Assembly (NCBI GenBank): GCA_942491145.1
Contig: CALOBC010000040.1
Span: forward strand, 62,001-126,000
Length of the DNA: 64,000 nt
DNA from: CAXQUZ01 sp942491145
Lineage (GTDB): Bacteria; Myxococcota_A; UBA796; UBA2385
Direction: 5' to 3'
The number at the start of each line of letters is the position of its first letter. Positions within the stretch are counted from its first letter, which is position 1. The translations under genes were made by a program, and so were the position numbers. The notes beneath the pieces were generated by a model. The model worked only from the letters and a program-made list of their open reading frames with translations, had not been told where the DNA came from and searched no databases. Below, piece after piece: positions 7,616 through 16,004 of the stretch.

Positions 7616-10333
7616 ATGAGGATGGTTCAGATGCGTGGTCCCCGTCCTGTTCCAGCGCTGGGTCTGTCGGTGTTGGGTGTGGTGTGTTGTGCAGTCGGCG
7701 CCTTGGCCCAGGATGGCCCTGCACAGCCGATCGTGGCCAGTGTTGCCGCCAGCCGCTTCATCGGTCCGCCCCCCACCGAGCACTGGCTGGGTGAAGAGGC
7801 CGAGTCCCGCAACAAGAGCCGCCGCAAGGCCTTCTACCAGCGCATTCACCGGGCCCCGCCGGATGTGGACTGGACCGAGGTGGAGCGCAAGAATGGTCTG
7901 GCCAACCTCGCCCGTCGCAACGCCCTCAGCCTGGCGCCCCCGGTGGACGACGGCACCGCACGCTGGCAGGAGCGGGGCAGCGACAACCAAGCGGGGCGCA
8001 TCCATGTCGCCCGGTTGTCCCCCGATGGCACCACGCTGTACGCGGGGTCTTCCTTGGGTGGCGTGTGGCGAGGCGAGGTCGACGGCACCGGCTGGACCCC
8101 CATCGGCGACAACCTCTACGGCGGGGCGCACTGGCTGGAGGTGATGGAGGGCGACAGTGCCGTGCCAGTGGTGCTGGCCGCGACCGACGGCGGGCTTGTT
8201 CACCGCACCGAAGACGACGGCGCGACGTGGGTGGCGCCCACAGGCTTGGACGGGCCCAGCTCGGTGCGGCGGCTGCTGCGCTTGCGAGACGGCACCGATG
8301 GTCTGTGGATGGTCACGGCGGTCTCGGGCCAAGTGGCGGTGCGGCGCAGCGTGGACGACGGCGCCAGCTTCGATCTGAAGCTTGAGCTTGGCGAGTTTCT
8401 GGGCGATGCCTGGGCCCCCCGGGACGGCGGCTCAGACGTGTTTGTGGCCACGGCCTCGGGCATCCAACACAGCGCCGATGGCGGCGAGACCTGGACCGTG
8501 CAAGGGCCACTGCCGGCGGCGGCGTCTCGGGCGGAGCTTGTGGGCAGCGAAGCGGGCGCGCCCCGGCTGTGGATGGTGCTCGACCGCACCCAGCTCTACC
8601 GGTCCGATGATGCCGGTGAGACGTGGACCAGCGTGACCGAAGTGAGCGACTACTGGGGCACCCTCAACGCATCCATCCACGATGAGGACCTGTTCGCATG
8701 GGGCGGCGTTCACGTGCACCGCACCGCCAACGGGGGCGCGGACTTCGCCTATGTCAACAACTGGTGGGACTACTATGGTGACCCCGAGAACCTGCTCCAC
8801 GCGGACATTCCCGGGATGGATGTCGAGCTGGACTCGGCCGGGGATGAGCGCTGGTATGTCGACACGGACGGTGGGCTGTACCACTCCCTCGATGGGTTGC
8901 AGACGGTGCAGAACCTTTCCCTCGATGGGTTGCGGGTCAGCCAATACTACGACGTGCTGACGTCCTCGGTGAACCCTGCCCACATCGCCGCTGGTGCCCA
9001 GGATCAGGGCTATCAAGTGACGAACACCCTCGACGAGAGTGACGGCGAGATCGCCCGCTTCGACCAGCTGCTGAGCGGCGACTACGGCCACTTGACGAGC
9101 AGCGACGGCAGCCACGACTATGTCTACTCGGTCTACCCGGGCTTCGTGCTGATCCAGATTGGCGAAGACGAGCCGGTGCTGCGGGATGCCGACTTCCCCG
9201 AGGGCGCCTCGACCGCTTGGCTTCCCCCAATTGTTGCGGATCCCTTGGACCCGACGGCGTTCTTCTTCTCGGCCCAACAGCTCTACCACTACACGCGCGA
9301 CCGGGGCGAGTGGGCGCCGGAAGTGTGGTCAGAGCAAGACTTCTCGGGCGGCGGCAGCCACTACATCAGCGCGCTCACCTTCTCGCCGGTGGACCCGGAC
9401 CGCGCCTACCTGGCCACCAGCGATGGGCTGGCCTACCACTCCGAAGACCGTGGCCGCACGTGGACCAAGTCCCACAACCTCTCGCCCTACGGCAACTACC
9501 TCTACGGTCAGGCAATTGTGGCATCGGCCAATGATGTCGACACGGTTTGGTTGGGGGGCAGCGGCTACTCCAGCCCCGCCATCCTGCGCAGCACCGACGG
9601 GGGTTTGAGCTTCCAGCCTTTCGACACCGGCATCGGCGACACCCTGGTGTACTGCATGGCCGAGGCGCCCGATGGCAGCGGCACTCTCGTCGCGGGCACC
9701 CAACAGAGTGTGTATCGGCGAGACCCAAGCGATGACGAGTGGGTGGAGATCACGGGGGTGGACGCGCCCGTCACAACGTATTGGAGTGTCGAGACGCTGA
9801 CCGCCGAGAACACCTTTCGGTTTGCAACCTATGGCCGGGGCATCTGGGACTATCAGCTCGATCCGGACGGCACGGGCTGCTACCCGGTCCAAGACTACGA
9901 TGGGGACGGTGTGGACTGCACCGAAGACTGCGACGATCTGGACGCCTTCCGGGCGCCGGGACTCGACGAGGTCTGTGATGGGGTGGACCAGAACTGCGAC
10001 CCCACGGACTTGGACGAGGCCGACGAGGACGGGGACGGCCACCCGGCGTGCGGGGACTGCGATGACAATGATGCGGGGGTCTCACCCACAGCGGTGGAGA
10101 TCTGCGGCAACCTCATCGACGAGGACTGCGATGGCGCGGACTTAGACTGTGATGCGCCGGACCCGGGCCCCGAACCGCAGGCGCCCGCTGGGTCTGAGCC
10201 GGTGGCGGATCCGTCTGACGATGGCGAGGGCAAAGACACGGGGCGCTGTGCCACGGTGGACCTGAGCGGGGCGCTGTCCACGTCGGGCCTGATGCTCGGC
10301 TGGATGTTGGTCGTCGCCCGGAGGCGGCCATGA
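7616..10333 (+). CDS. Secreted BNR/sortilin-type beta-propeller with MopE repeats and sorting tail
   Basis: I use the ATG at 7616 (905 aa); ATGs at 7622 and 7631 are alternatives. A signal peptide (LGLSVLGVVCCAVGALAQ) is followed by a large beta-propeller with repeated Asp-box motifs of the form S.D.G.TW, for example TEDDGATW, SADGGETW, SDDAGETW and SEDRGRTW. This fold is shared by sialidases, sortilin/VPS10 proteins and photosystem assembly factors; no catalytic sialidase set is evident. From about residue 760 come Asp/Cys-rich MopE-type units (DYDGDG, CTEDCDD, EVCDGVDQNCD), predicted to bind calcium. The end is Cys-Ala-Thr, a hydrophobic segment and ARRRP, a MYXO-CTERM-like tail that would be cleaved and anchored at the surface. 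It overlaps the next gene by ATGA. Confidence 0.88.
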   Translation: MRMVQMRGPRPVPALGLSVLGVVCCAVGALAQDGPAQPIVASVAASRFIGPPPTEHWLGEEAESRNKSRRKAFYQRIHRAPPDVDWTEVERKNGLANLARRNALSLAPPVDDGTARWQERGSDNQAGRIHVARLSPDGTTLYAGSSLGGVWRGEVDGTGWTPIGDNLYGGAHWLEVMEGDSAVPVVLAATDGGLVHRTEDDGATWVAPTGLDGPSSVRRLLRLRDGTDGLWMVTAVSGQVAVRRSVDDGASFDLKLELGEFLGDAWAPRDGGSDVFVATASGIQHSADGGETWTVQGPLPAAASRAELVGSEAGAPRLWMVLDRTQLYRSDDAGETWTSVTEVSDYWGTLNASIHDEDLFAWGGVHVHRTANGGADFAYVNNWWDYYGDPENLLHADIPGMDVELDSAGDERWYVDTDGGLYHSLDGLQTVQNLSLDGLRVSQYYDVLTSSVNPAHIAAGAQDQGYQVTNTLDESDGEIARFDQLLSGDYGHLTSSDGSHDYVYSVYPGFVLIQIGEDEPVLRDADFPEGASTAWLPPIVADPLDPTAFFFSAQQLYHYTRDRGEWAPEVWSEQDFSGGGSHYISALTFSPVDPDRAYLATSDGLAYHSEDRGRTWTKSHNLSPYGNYLYGQAIVASANDVDTVWLGGSGYSSPAILRSTDGGLSFQPFDTGIGDTLVYCMAEAPDGSGTLVAGTQQSVYRRDPSDDEWVEITGVDAPVTTYWSVETLTAENTFRFATYGRGIWDYQLDPDGTGCYPVQDYDGDGVDCTEDCDDLDAFRAPGLDEVCDGVDQNCDPTDLDEADEDGDGHPACGDCDDNDAGVSPTAVEICGNLIDEDCDGADLDCDAPDPGPEPQAPAGSEPVADPSDDGEGKDTGRCATVDLSGALSTSGLMLGWMLVVARRRP

Positions 10334-12711
10334 TCGTCTCACTGGTGGGGTTGTTGGGCGCTCCGGCGCTGGCGGCCACCCTCAACGTCGACCCCGCAGA
10401 CGGCGCGGCCTACCCCACGATTGGGGCGGCGGTGGCGGCGTCTGCGTCTGGCGACACCATCCAGGTTGCGGCGGGCACCTACGCCGAGTGCATCGACCCC
10501 GATGGCCGCGACCTCATCTTCAGCGGGCCCGGGGCGACGGTGGACGGCTCGGGGCTGTGCAGCGCGGTGTTTACTGTGGATGCCGGCGAACAGGTCACCC
10601 TCGAAGACGTGGTGCTGACGAATGCCACCGGTCGGGGGCTGGTCGTGGTCGACAGCACGGTGGCGTTGACTCGGGTGGTCATCTCGGGGGCGGGCACGGC
10701 GGACACCAGCGGCGGGGCCCTCTATGGCAGCGGCGGTACGCTCGTGCTGACGGAGTGTGTGTTTGCCGAGAACACCGCATCGGAGGGCGGTGCCATCTAC
10801 CTCTACCGGGGGACGAGCCTCAGCGACACGGGCTCTCGTTTCGAGGGAAACACCGCGACGACAGGCGCCGGTGGCGCGATCAACTTGTATTGGGAACACA
10901 ACGCGGAGTTTGTCGACACCCACTTTGAGGCCAACACCGCGGCTGGGTCGAGTGGGGGGGCCATCGGCGCGTCGTGGAGCACCACGCTGCGGCTGGAAGA
11001 CACCACATTTGTGGACAACACGGCCAGCGGGAGTGGCGGCGGGGTCTATCTCTACGCGCTCAGCACCACGGTTGAGGTGCTGCGGTCCTCCTTCGACGGA
11101 AACACCGCCCGGTCCGGCTGGGGGGGCGCCCTCGAGAGCGAGTGGTACTCGTCGCTGGACATCGTGGGGTCGACGTTCTCGGGCAACACCGCCGACCGCA
11201 CGGGTGGTGCCGTGGGGCTGTGGTACCAAGCGGCATTGAGCGTCCAAGACACCGTGTTCGTGGGCAATCAGAGCGTGTCGGATGGGGGCGGTGCCCTCGC
11301 GTTCCAGCCCGATGAGCGGGATGTGTGGCCGCTGACCGTGGACGGCAGCACCTTTGAGAACAACACAGCGGCGGGCAATGGCGGCGCGGTGGCGGCGAGC
11401 TGGGTGGGCACGCTGACCCTGACGGACAGTGTGCTGGACCGCAACACGGCAGGCGAGAGCAGCGCAGGCGGCGCGTTGATGGTCTATGTGGCGGTCGACG
11501 CGACCATCGCCCGCACCCGTTTTTGTGGCAACACTGCGGCCACCGGGGGTGCGGTGTCGCTGCACTTCATGGGCACCGACAGCGTGCTGAACTCCACGTT
11601 TGTGGACAACACCGCAGACAACGGCGGGGGCCTTCACCGATACGCCAGCTACGCGGCCTTCACCAACCAAAACACGTTTGTGGGCAACGCGGCGGGGCAG
11701 TGGGGCGGCGCCTATTACGCGGACTGGGCCTACAGTGAGTTTCGCAACAACGCCGTCTACGACAGCGTGGGCGACGGCATCTACGCGACGAACTTGCAGA
11801 CGTCCTCCGGCTCTACCTTGGCCCACGACGCATGGGGTGGCAACGCGCTGGTGGACGTGGCGGGGGCCTTTTGGATGGCGCCGGGCGTCGAGGGGCATGT
11901 GGTCGGGGACGCGGCCTTTGTGTCCTACACACCCGGCGGGCCCTGTGCCGACCACGACCTGCGGCCGGGGCCGGGCTCGGTGCTCATCGACGCCGGTGAC
12001 CCGCTGCTCGAAGACCTGTGGGGCGGCGCCAGCGACATCGGTGCCTTCGGTGGTCCGGCGGCGGCGGTGGAGGATCGGGACGGGGACGGCGCCGACACCA
12101 CAGAGGACTGTGCAGACGGTGATCCGGCGGTCAATCCGGCGGCGGCTGAGGTCTGTGATGGGGTCGACAACGACTGTGACGGCACCGTTGATGGGCCGGA
12201 TGCAAGGGACGCCCAGGAGTGGTTTCCCGACGGCGACGGCGATGGCCACGGCACGGCCGATGGGGCGGTCATGGACTGCAGCCCGGGCGAGGGCTGGGCG
12301 GCGGTGGCGGGGGACTGTGACGACACCGCAGCGGACACCCATCCCGGGGCCGTGGAGCGCTGGTACGACGGCCGGGACCAGGACTGTGATGGGGCGGACG
12401 ACTTTGATGCGGACGGCGATGGACATCAAAAGCAGGTGGGGGACAACGGCGGGCTGGACTGCGACGATGCGGATCCATCGGTGAACCCGGACGCCTTCGA
12501 TCTGCCCGGAGATGGGCTGGATCAGGACTGTGACGGTTGGGACGCGGTGCCGCTGCCGGAGGAGGACGACCCCGAAGACACCGTCGAGCCAGCGGACGGG
12601 GGCAGCAAAGACGAGGGAGGTTGTGCCACGGTGCACGGCGGCAGCACCGCCGGATGGGTGTTGGGCGGGCTGTTCCTGTGGCGGCGTCGGCGCAGGGCCA
12701 CACGGGCCTGA
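10330..12711 (+). CDS. Surface beta-helix protein with Pmp-like repeats, MopE repeats and sorting tail
   Basis: This 793-residue protein starts at an ATG overlapping the previous stop. A signal peptide (LVGLLGAPALAA) precedes the opening of a right-handed parallel beta-helix (YPTIGAAV, DTIQVAAGTY). About fourteen turns follow, each with GGA(I/V/L) and F..N(T)A motifs, like the repeats of chlamydial polymorphic membrane proteins. These folds are typical of adhesins and polysaccharide-active surface proteins. From about residue 580 come MopE-type units with EVCDGVDNDCDG, DGDGDGHG and GLDCDDADPSVNP. The C-terminus is a lone Cys, a Gly-rich hydrophobic segment and WRRRRRATRA, a MYXO-CTERM-like tail. 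It is coupled to, and shares its last two modules with, the propeller gene, so the two may form one surface structure. Confidence 0.88.
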   Translation: MIVSLVGLLGAPALAATLNVDPADGAAYPTIGAAVAASASGDTIQVAAGTYAECIDPDGRDLIFSGPGATVDGSGLCSAVFTVDAGEQVTLEDVVLTNATGRGLVVVDSTVALTRVVISGAGTADTSGGALYGSGGTLVLTECVFAENTASEGGAIYLYRGTSLSDTGSRFEGNTATTGAGGAINLYWEHNAEFVDTHFEANTAAGSSGGAIGASWSTTLRLEDTTFVDNTASGSGGGVYLYALSTTVEVLRSSFDGNTARSGWGGALESEWYSSLDIVGSTFSGNTADRTGGAVGLWYQAALSVQDTVFVGNQSVSDGGGALAFQPDERDVWPLTVDGSTFENNTAAGNGGAVAASWVGTLTLTDSVLDRNTAGESSAGGALMVYVAVDATIARTRFCGNTAATGGAVSLHFMGTDSVLNSTFVDNTADNGGGLHRYASYAAFTNQNTFVGNAAGQWGGAYYADWAYSEFRNNAVYDSVGDGIYATNLQTSSGSTLAHDAWGGNALVDVAGAFWMAPGVEGHVVGDAAFVSYTPGGPCADHDLRPGPGSVLIDAGDPLLEDLWGGASDIGAFGGPAAAVEDRDGDGADTTEDCADGDPAVNPAAAEVCDGVDNDCDGTVDGPDARDAQEWFPDGDGDGHGTADGAVMDCSPGEGWAAVAGDCDDTAADTHPGAVERWYDGRDQDCDGADDFDADGDGHQKQVGDNGGLDCDDADPSVNPDAFDLPGDGLDQDCDGWDAVPLPEEDDPEDTVEPADGGSKDEGGCATVHGGSTAGWVLGGLFLWRRRRRATRA

Positions 12712-12774
12712 GGGGCCGGCATCCTGGCCAGGACTCGTTAGCAGTCCGGCCTTGATCGCTTGCCCGAGGTGCCC

Positions 12775-14049
12775 ATGGACACGAGCCGCTCCGAAGAACT
12801 CCTGAAGCGTGCATGCACGGTCATTCCCGGTGGTGTGAACTCGCCCGTGCGGGCCTTCGCCGCGGTCGAGGGTGATCCACCGTTCATCGCCAAGGGTGAA
12901 GGCACCTGGTGCACCGACGTGGACGGCAACCGCTACCTGGATCTGGTCGGATCCTGGGGCCCGCTGCTGCTGGGCCACGCTCATCCTGTTGTGCTGGCCG
13001 CCATTCACGAAGCGGCCGCCAGTGGCACCAGCTTTGGCGCACCCACCGAGGGCGAGGTGCTGTTCGCCGAGGAGCTGTGCGCGGCCCACCCGGTGCTGGA
13101 GATGGTGCGGCTGTGCAGCTCAGGCACCGAAGCCACGATGCACGCGATCCGGCTGGCCCGGGGCTTCACGGGCCGGGACCACATCATCAAGCTCGATGGC
13201 CACTACCATGGCGCCCACGACGCTGTTCTCGTGGCTGCGGGCTCGGGCGTGGCGACCTTTGCCCGCCCCGGCTCCCCGGGCATCCCGGCGGCCACGGCGG
13301 CGCTGACCCTGACCGCCCCGTTCAACGACGTGGACGCCATCCGGGTGCACCTGGAGACCCACGATGTGGCCTGCATCATCGCCGAGCCGGTGACGGGCAA
13401 CACGGGCTGCATCGCGCCGGATCCCGGCTACTGGGACGCCGTGCGGGCCCTGTGTACGAAGCACGGCGCGCTGCTCGTGATCGACGAGGTGATGACCGGC
13501 TTCCGGCTGGCCCGGGGCGGGGCCTGTGAGCGCCTAGGAATCGACGCCGATCTGGTGACACTCGGAAAGATTGTCGGCGGTGGGCTGCCGCTGGCCGCCT
13601 TCGGGGGACGGCGTGAGGTCATGGCCCGCCTGTCCCCGAGCGGCCCCGTCTACCAAGCTGGCACCCTGTCCGGGAACCCCCTCGCGGTCGCCGCCGGCCG
13701 GGCCACGCTGGGCCTGCTGGATGCGGAACTCTACGCATCCCTGGAAGACTTGTCGGCGCGCTTTGACGCCGGAATTCGGGGCGCCGTCGAGGCTGCGGGC
13801 TTGTCGATGATCCGCGTGGGGTCGATGTTCACGATCTACTTCCGCGCCGAGCCCCCCCGGGACTTTGCGGACGTCAAGTCCTGTGACCAAGCCCGGTTCG
13901 GCCGCTTCCACCGGGCCGCCCTACGCCACGGCGTCTACCTGCCCCCCAGCCAGTTTGAGGCGGCCTTCCTCCCGGCGACGCTCAGTGACGAAGACTTGTC
14001 ACACGCAATCGCTGGAATCACCGCAGCCATCCGGGACGTGGCGCTTTGA
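12775..14049 (+). CDS. hemL: Glutamate-1-semialdehyde 2,1-aminomutase
   Basis: The ATG at 12775 gives 424 residues, the usual length. The protein begins with the family pattern SEELLKRA..VIPGGVNSPVRAF and has the PLP-phosphate motif CSSGTEATMHAIR near 114-126. The gating loop follows (DGHYHGAHD), then the cofactor Asp in VIDEVMTGFR and the PLP-binding Lys265 in TLGKIVGGG. The reaction converts glutamate-1-semialdehyde to 5-aminolevulinate, the last step of the C5 route to tetrapyrroles, in the cytoplasm. The haem need in this window is clear from the nine-haem cytochrome and the SdhC cytochrome b. It precedes the F0 genes on the same strand with a 61-base gap; a shared transcript is possible but unproven. 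Confidence 0.97.
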   Translation: MDTSRSEELLKRACTVIPGGVNSPVRAFAAVEGDPPFIAKGEGTWCTDVDGNRYLDLVGSWGPLLLGHAHPVVLAAIHEAAASGTSFGAPTEGEVLFAEELCAAHPVLEMVRLCSSGTEATMHAIRLARGFTGRDHIIKLDGHYHGAHDAVLVAAGSGVATFARPGSPGIPAATAALTLTAPFNDVDAIRVHLETHDVACIIAEPVTGNTGCIAPDPGYWDAVRALCTKHGALLVIDEVMTGFRLARGGACERLGIDADLVTLGKIVGGGLPLAAFGGRREVMARLSPSGPVYQAGTLSGNPLAVAAGRATLGLLDAELYASLEDLSARFDAGIRGAVEAAGLSMIRVGSMFTIYFRAEPPRDFADVKSCDQARFGRFHRAALRHGVYLPPSQFEAAFLPATLSDEDLSHAIAGITAAIRDVAL

Positions 14050-14110
14050 CGTGCTGTGCGGGAGGCATTAGTGCCGGTCTCCTTTCGGGTCCCCCGAAGG
14101 GCGAGGTGAG

Positions 14111-14449
14111 ATGCTCGACGCTTCTCAGCTCAAGCAGCTCGGCCACGCCACCGCGGCGGGTGCTGAGCTCGCGACCACGGTGGTCCTCGGTACCCTCCTG
14201 GGACAGTGGCTTGATGACCTGCTCGGCACTGCGCCGGTGCTCTTCCTCCTGCTGTCCCTCAGTGCGCTGACCCTTGGAATCGTGCGCCTCTCGCGCAACC
14301 TCCAACGGGGCCAGGATCCATCCTCAGACACCGACCCCGAACTCCCCACCCCCTCGGACCATGACCCCCACGCTTCGCCAGCTCCTGACCCTGTCCTCGA
14401 CCCTGGTGGTCGTTGCGACGACGGTGATGGGACTGACCACCAACCTTGA
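14111..14449 (+). CDS. atpZ: AtpZ/AtpI-type ATP synthase accessory protein
   Basis: This 112-residue protein has two hydrophobic segments, at about 16-36 and 42-58, separated by a short acidic turn (WLDDLLG). The pattern GAELATTVVLGTLLGQWLDDLLG matches the ATPase_gene1/AtpZ family. A charged, Pro/Asp-rich C-terminal tail of about 45 residues follows. In other bacteria AtpZ and AtpI form a small divalent-cation channel and help assemble the c-ring. Position first in the F0 group supports the call. The Asp/Pro-rich tail is read out of frame with the next gene, which starts inside it. Confidence 0.8.
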   Translation: MLDASQLKQLGHATAAGAELATTVVLGTLLGQWLDDLLGTAPVLFLLLSLSALTLGIVRLSRNLQRGQDPSSDTDPELPTPSDHDPHASPAPDPVLDPGGRCDDGDGTDHQP

Positions 14450-14735
14450 GTCTGCGCTGGGCGTGGCACTCTCGGGCGGTTTGGTGCTGGTGAATCTGGT
14501 GCTCTGGATCGTGGTGGGTCGCCACGCGGTCGATGCGGTGCGGGCCGGCCGTCCCGCTGCGCTCGCGGGTGTGTTCTACGTCGGCAAGCTCGCTCTGCTT
14601 GTCGGGGGCCTCTGGCTCCTGTCCTCCCACTTCCCGCCCGCTGCCGTGCTGACTGGCGCGAGTGTGCTCGTGGCGTCCACGCTGATGGTCGCGCTGAGCT
14701 CCTCACTCGCTGCCCTGCGCGTCGCGGAGGCCTGA
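14361..14735 (+). CDS. atpI: ATP synthase subunit I-like membrane protein
   Basis: From the ATG at 14361 this is a 124-residue protein with four hydrophobic segments, the layout of the ATP-synt_I (AtpI) family, a chaperone for c-ring assembly. The second half (FYVGKLALLVGGLWLL) has the conserved Lys-containing helix often seen in this group. It overlaps the end of the atpZ frame by 89 bases, which is long; the next in-frame ATG at 14427 would cut the first membrane segment, so the upstream start is kept. Its stop overlaps the atpB start by one base (TGATG), a clear sign of coupling. Confidence 0.75.
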   Translation: MTPTLRQLLTLSSTLVVVATTVMGLTTNLESALGVALSGGLVLVNLVLWIVVGRHAVDAVRAGRPAALAGVFYVGKLALLVGGLWLLSSHFPPAAVLTGASVLVASTLMVALSSSLAALRVAEA

Positions 14736-15490
14736 TGTATCATTTCTCCTGGTTCCAGCTCATCTCGCCAGCGGTTCACGCTGTGGAAGCCCTCGGCGGC
14801 ACCCACAACGACGGCATCGCGGTTGTGACGTCCTGGGCGATCTGCTTGTTCCTGCTCGCCATGGCCTTCGTGGCGCGGGCTGGCCTCAGCAGCGTCCGGG
14901 CCAAAGGTGGCACCGCCCAGTACATCCCGGGCCCCAAGGTCGGGATCTCGGGGCTGTTCGAGCTCTACACCGGCGCGATCCTCGGCATGACCGAAGGCAC
15001 GCTGGGCAAGGCCGATGCCCGCCGCTACAACTGGCTGCTGGGGTCCACGTTTCTCTACATCTTCGTCAGCAACTTGATGAGCGTGCTCCCCGGTGGTCTG
15101 CCGCCGACCGACAACATCAACACCAACGCGGCTATGGCCATTGTGGTGGTGCTGGTGTACGTCGTCGAGGGCATCCGCCGCACTGGCGCAGGCTTCTTCA
15201 AGCACATGATGGGTCCGGTCTGGTGGCTGGCTCCCCTCATCTTCGCGATCGAAGCGCTCGGTGTCTTTGTGATTCGCCCCATGTCGTTGAGCCTGCGTCT
15301 CTTCGGCAACATCACGGGCGACCACATGGTCTTCGGCATCATGTCGGATCAGATTCCCTTCCTCGTGCCGTCCATCTTTTTGGGCCTCGGCATCTGGGTT
15401 TCGTTCCTCCAAGCTTTCGTCTTCACGCTCCTGTCCGCCGTCTACATCATGCTCTCCGTCGGGCATGACGAGGAAGACGGACACCACTGA
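14735..15490 (+). CDS. atpB: F0 ATP synthase subunit a
   Basis: This 251-residue membrane protein has the subunit a signature. The essential Arg lies in the helix MSLSLRLFGN, followed by GNITGDHMV, and the C-terminal helix FLQAFVFTLLSAVYI closes the ion path. Subunit a provides the two half-channels that feed ions to the rotating c-ring. The start overlaps the atpI stop (TGATG) and atpE follows after 58 bases with a strong ribosome-binding site. A b subunit gene is not present between or after these genes. An unusual Gly/Asp-rich loop (PGGLPPTDNINTN) precedes the third helix. Confidence 0.97.
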   Translation: MYHFSWFQLISPAVHAVEALGGTHNDGIAVVTSWAICLFLLAMAFVARAGLSSVRAKGGTAQYIPGPKVGISGLFELYTGAILGMTEGTLGKADARRYNWLLGSTFLYIFVSNLMSVLPGGLPPTDNINTNAAMAIVVVLVYVVEGIRRTGAGFFKHMMGPVWWLAPLIFAIEALGVFVIRPMSLSLRLFGNITGDHMVFGIMSDQIPFLVPSIFLGLGIWVSFLQAFVFTLLSAVYIMLSVGHDEEDGHH

Positions 15491-15548
15491 GCACCGGTGC
15501 CGTCAAGGCCCACGCTCTTCATCGCTTTCCCGTTTACGGAGGTACCCC

Positions 15549-15857
15549 ATGAAGAAGTTCATCCAGGTGCTGCCGGTCGCCATCGCGCTCCTGCTCATCT
15601 CTTCCCCCGCTTTTGCCGCTGGTGGCGCTGCTGATGGTGACATCGCCATGGCCGCTGGCTTCGCAATCGGTGCCGCTGCCATTGGTGGCGCCATCGGTCA
15701 GGGTCGTGCTGCTGCTGCTGCTCTCGACGGCATCGCCCGCAACCCCAACGCGAGCGGCAAGCTCTTCACCCCCATGATCATTGGCCTCGCCCTCATCGAG
15801 TCCCTTGTGATCTACGCTCTGCTCATCGCCTTCCAGCTTGTTGGAAAGATGGGCTGA
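15549..15857 (+). CDS. atpE: F0 ATP synthase subunit c with Na+-type ligand set
   Basis: The ATG at 15549 follows the ribosome-binding site GGAGG. The first 23 residues form a cleavable signal peptide (ALLLISSPAFA|AGG), then comes the two-helix hairpin with the polar loop ARNPNASGK. The ion carboxylate is Glu84. Gln51, Glu84, Ser85 and Tyr89 fall at exactly the spacing of Gln32, Glu65, Ser66 and Tyr70 of the sodium-binding c-ring of Ilyobacter. Family knowledge: Gln plus Glu-Ser are the side-chain Na+ ligands. Inference: the ring can bind Na+, although Glu-Ser is common in related bacteria where H+ use is assumed. The signal peptide explains the 102-residue length, longer than the usual 75-90. 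Confidence 0.96.
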   Translation: MKKFIQVLPVAIALLLISSPAFAAGGAADGDIAMAAGFAIGAAAIGGAIGQGRAAAAALDGIARNPNASGKLFTPMIIGLALIESLVIYALLIAFQLVGKMG

Positions 15858-15976
15858 GCCTGCGGGTTCATTCGGGTGTCGCGTCCGCGCGGCACTCGGG
15901 TTGCGCGGGGAGGCCAGTTGTGCCTCCCTGTCGCAATTCAGGGTCCAGCGACTCGACTCCGCCCCCCTCTTTGGGG

Positions 15977-15982
15977 TACAAG
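15977..15982 (+). promoter_or_regulatory. Possible -10 element TACAAG
   Basis: TACAAG lies 28 bases upstream of the lipoprotein start at 16005, in a run otherwise made of C and G. Similar TA-containing hexamers sit 28-38 bases before at least eight starts in this window. No -35 match is visible at the proper distance. Confidence 0.33.
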
Positions 15983-16004
15983 CCACGTCCACTTGGAGGT
16001 CTCT

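Noticed and set aside
10339..13089. Open frame of 916 codons on the minus strand
   Set aside because: It is antisense to the beta-helix gene and hemL, which have clear motifs. The translation is Arg/His/Gly/Val-rich without motifs, as GC-rich shadows are.
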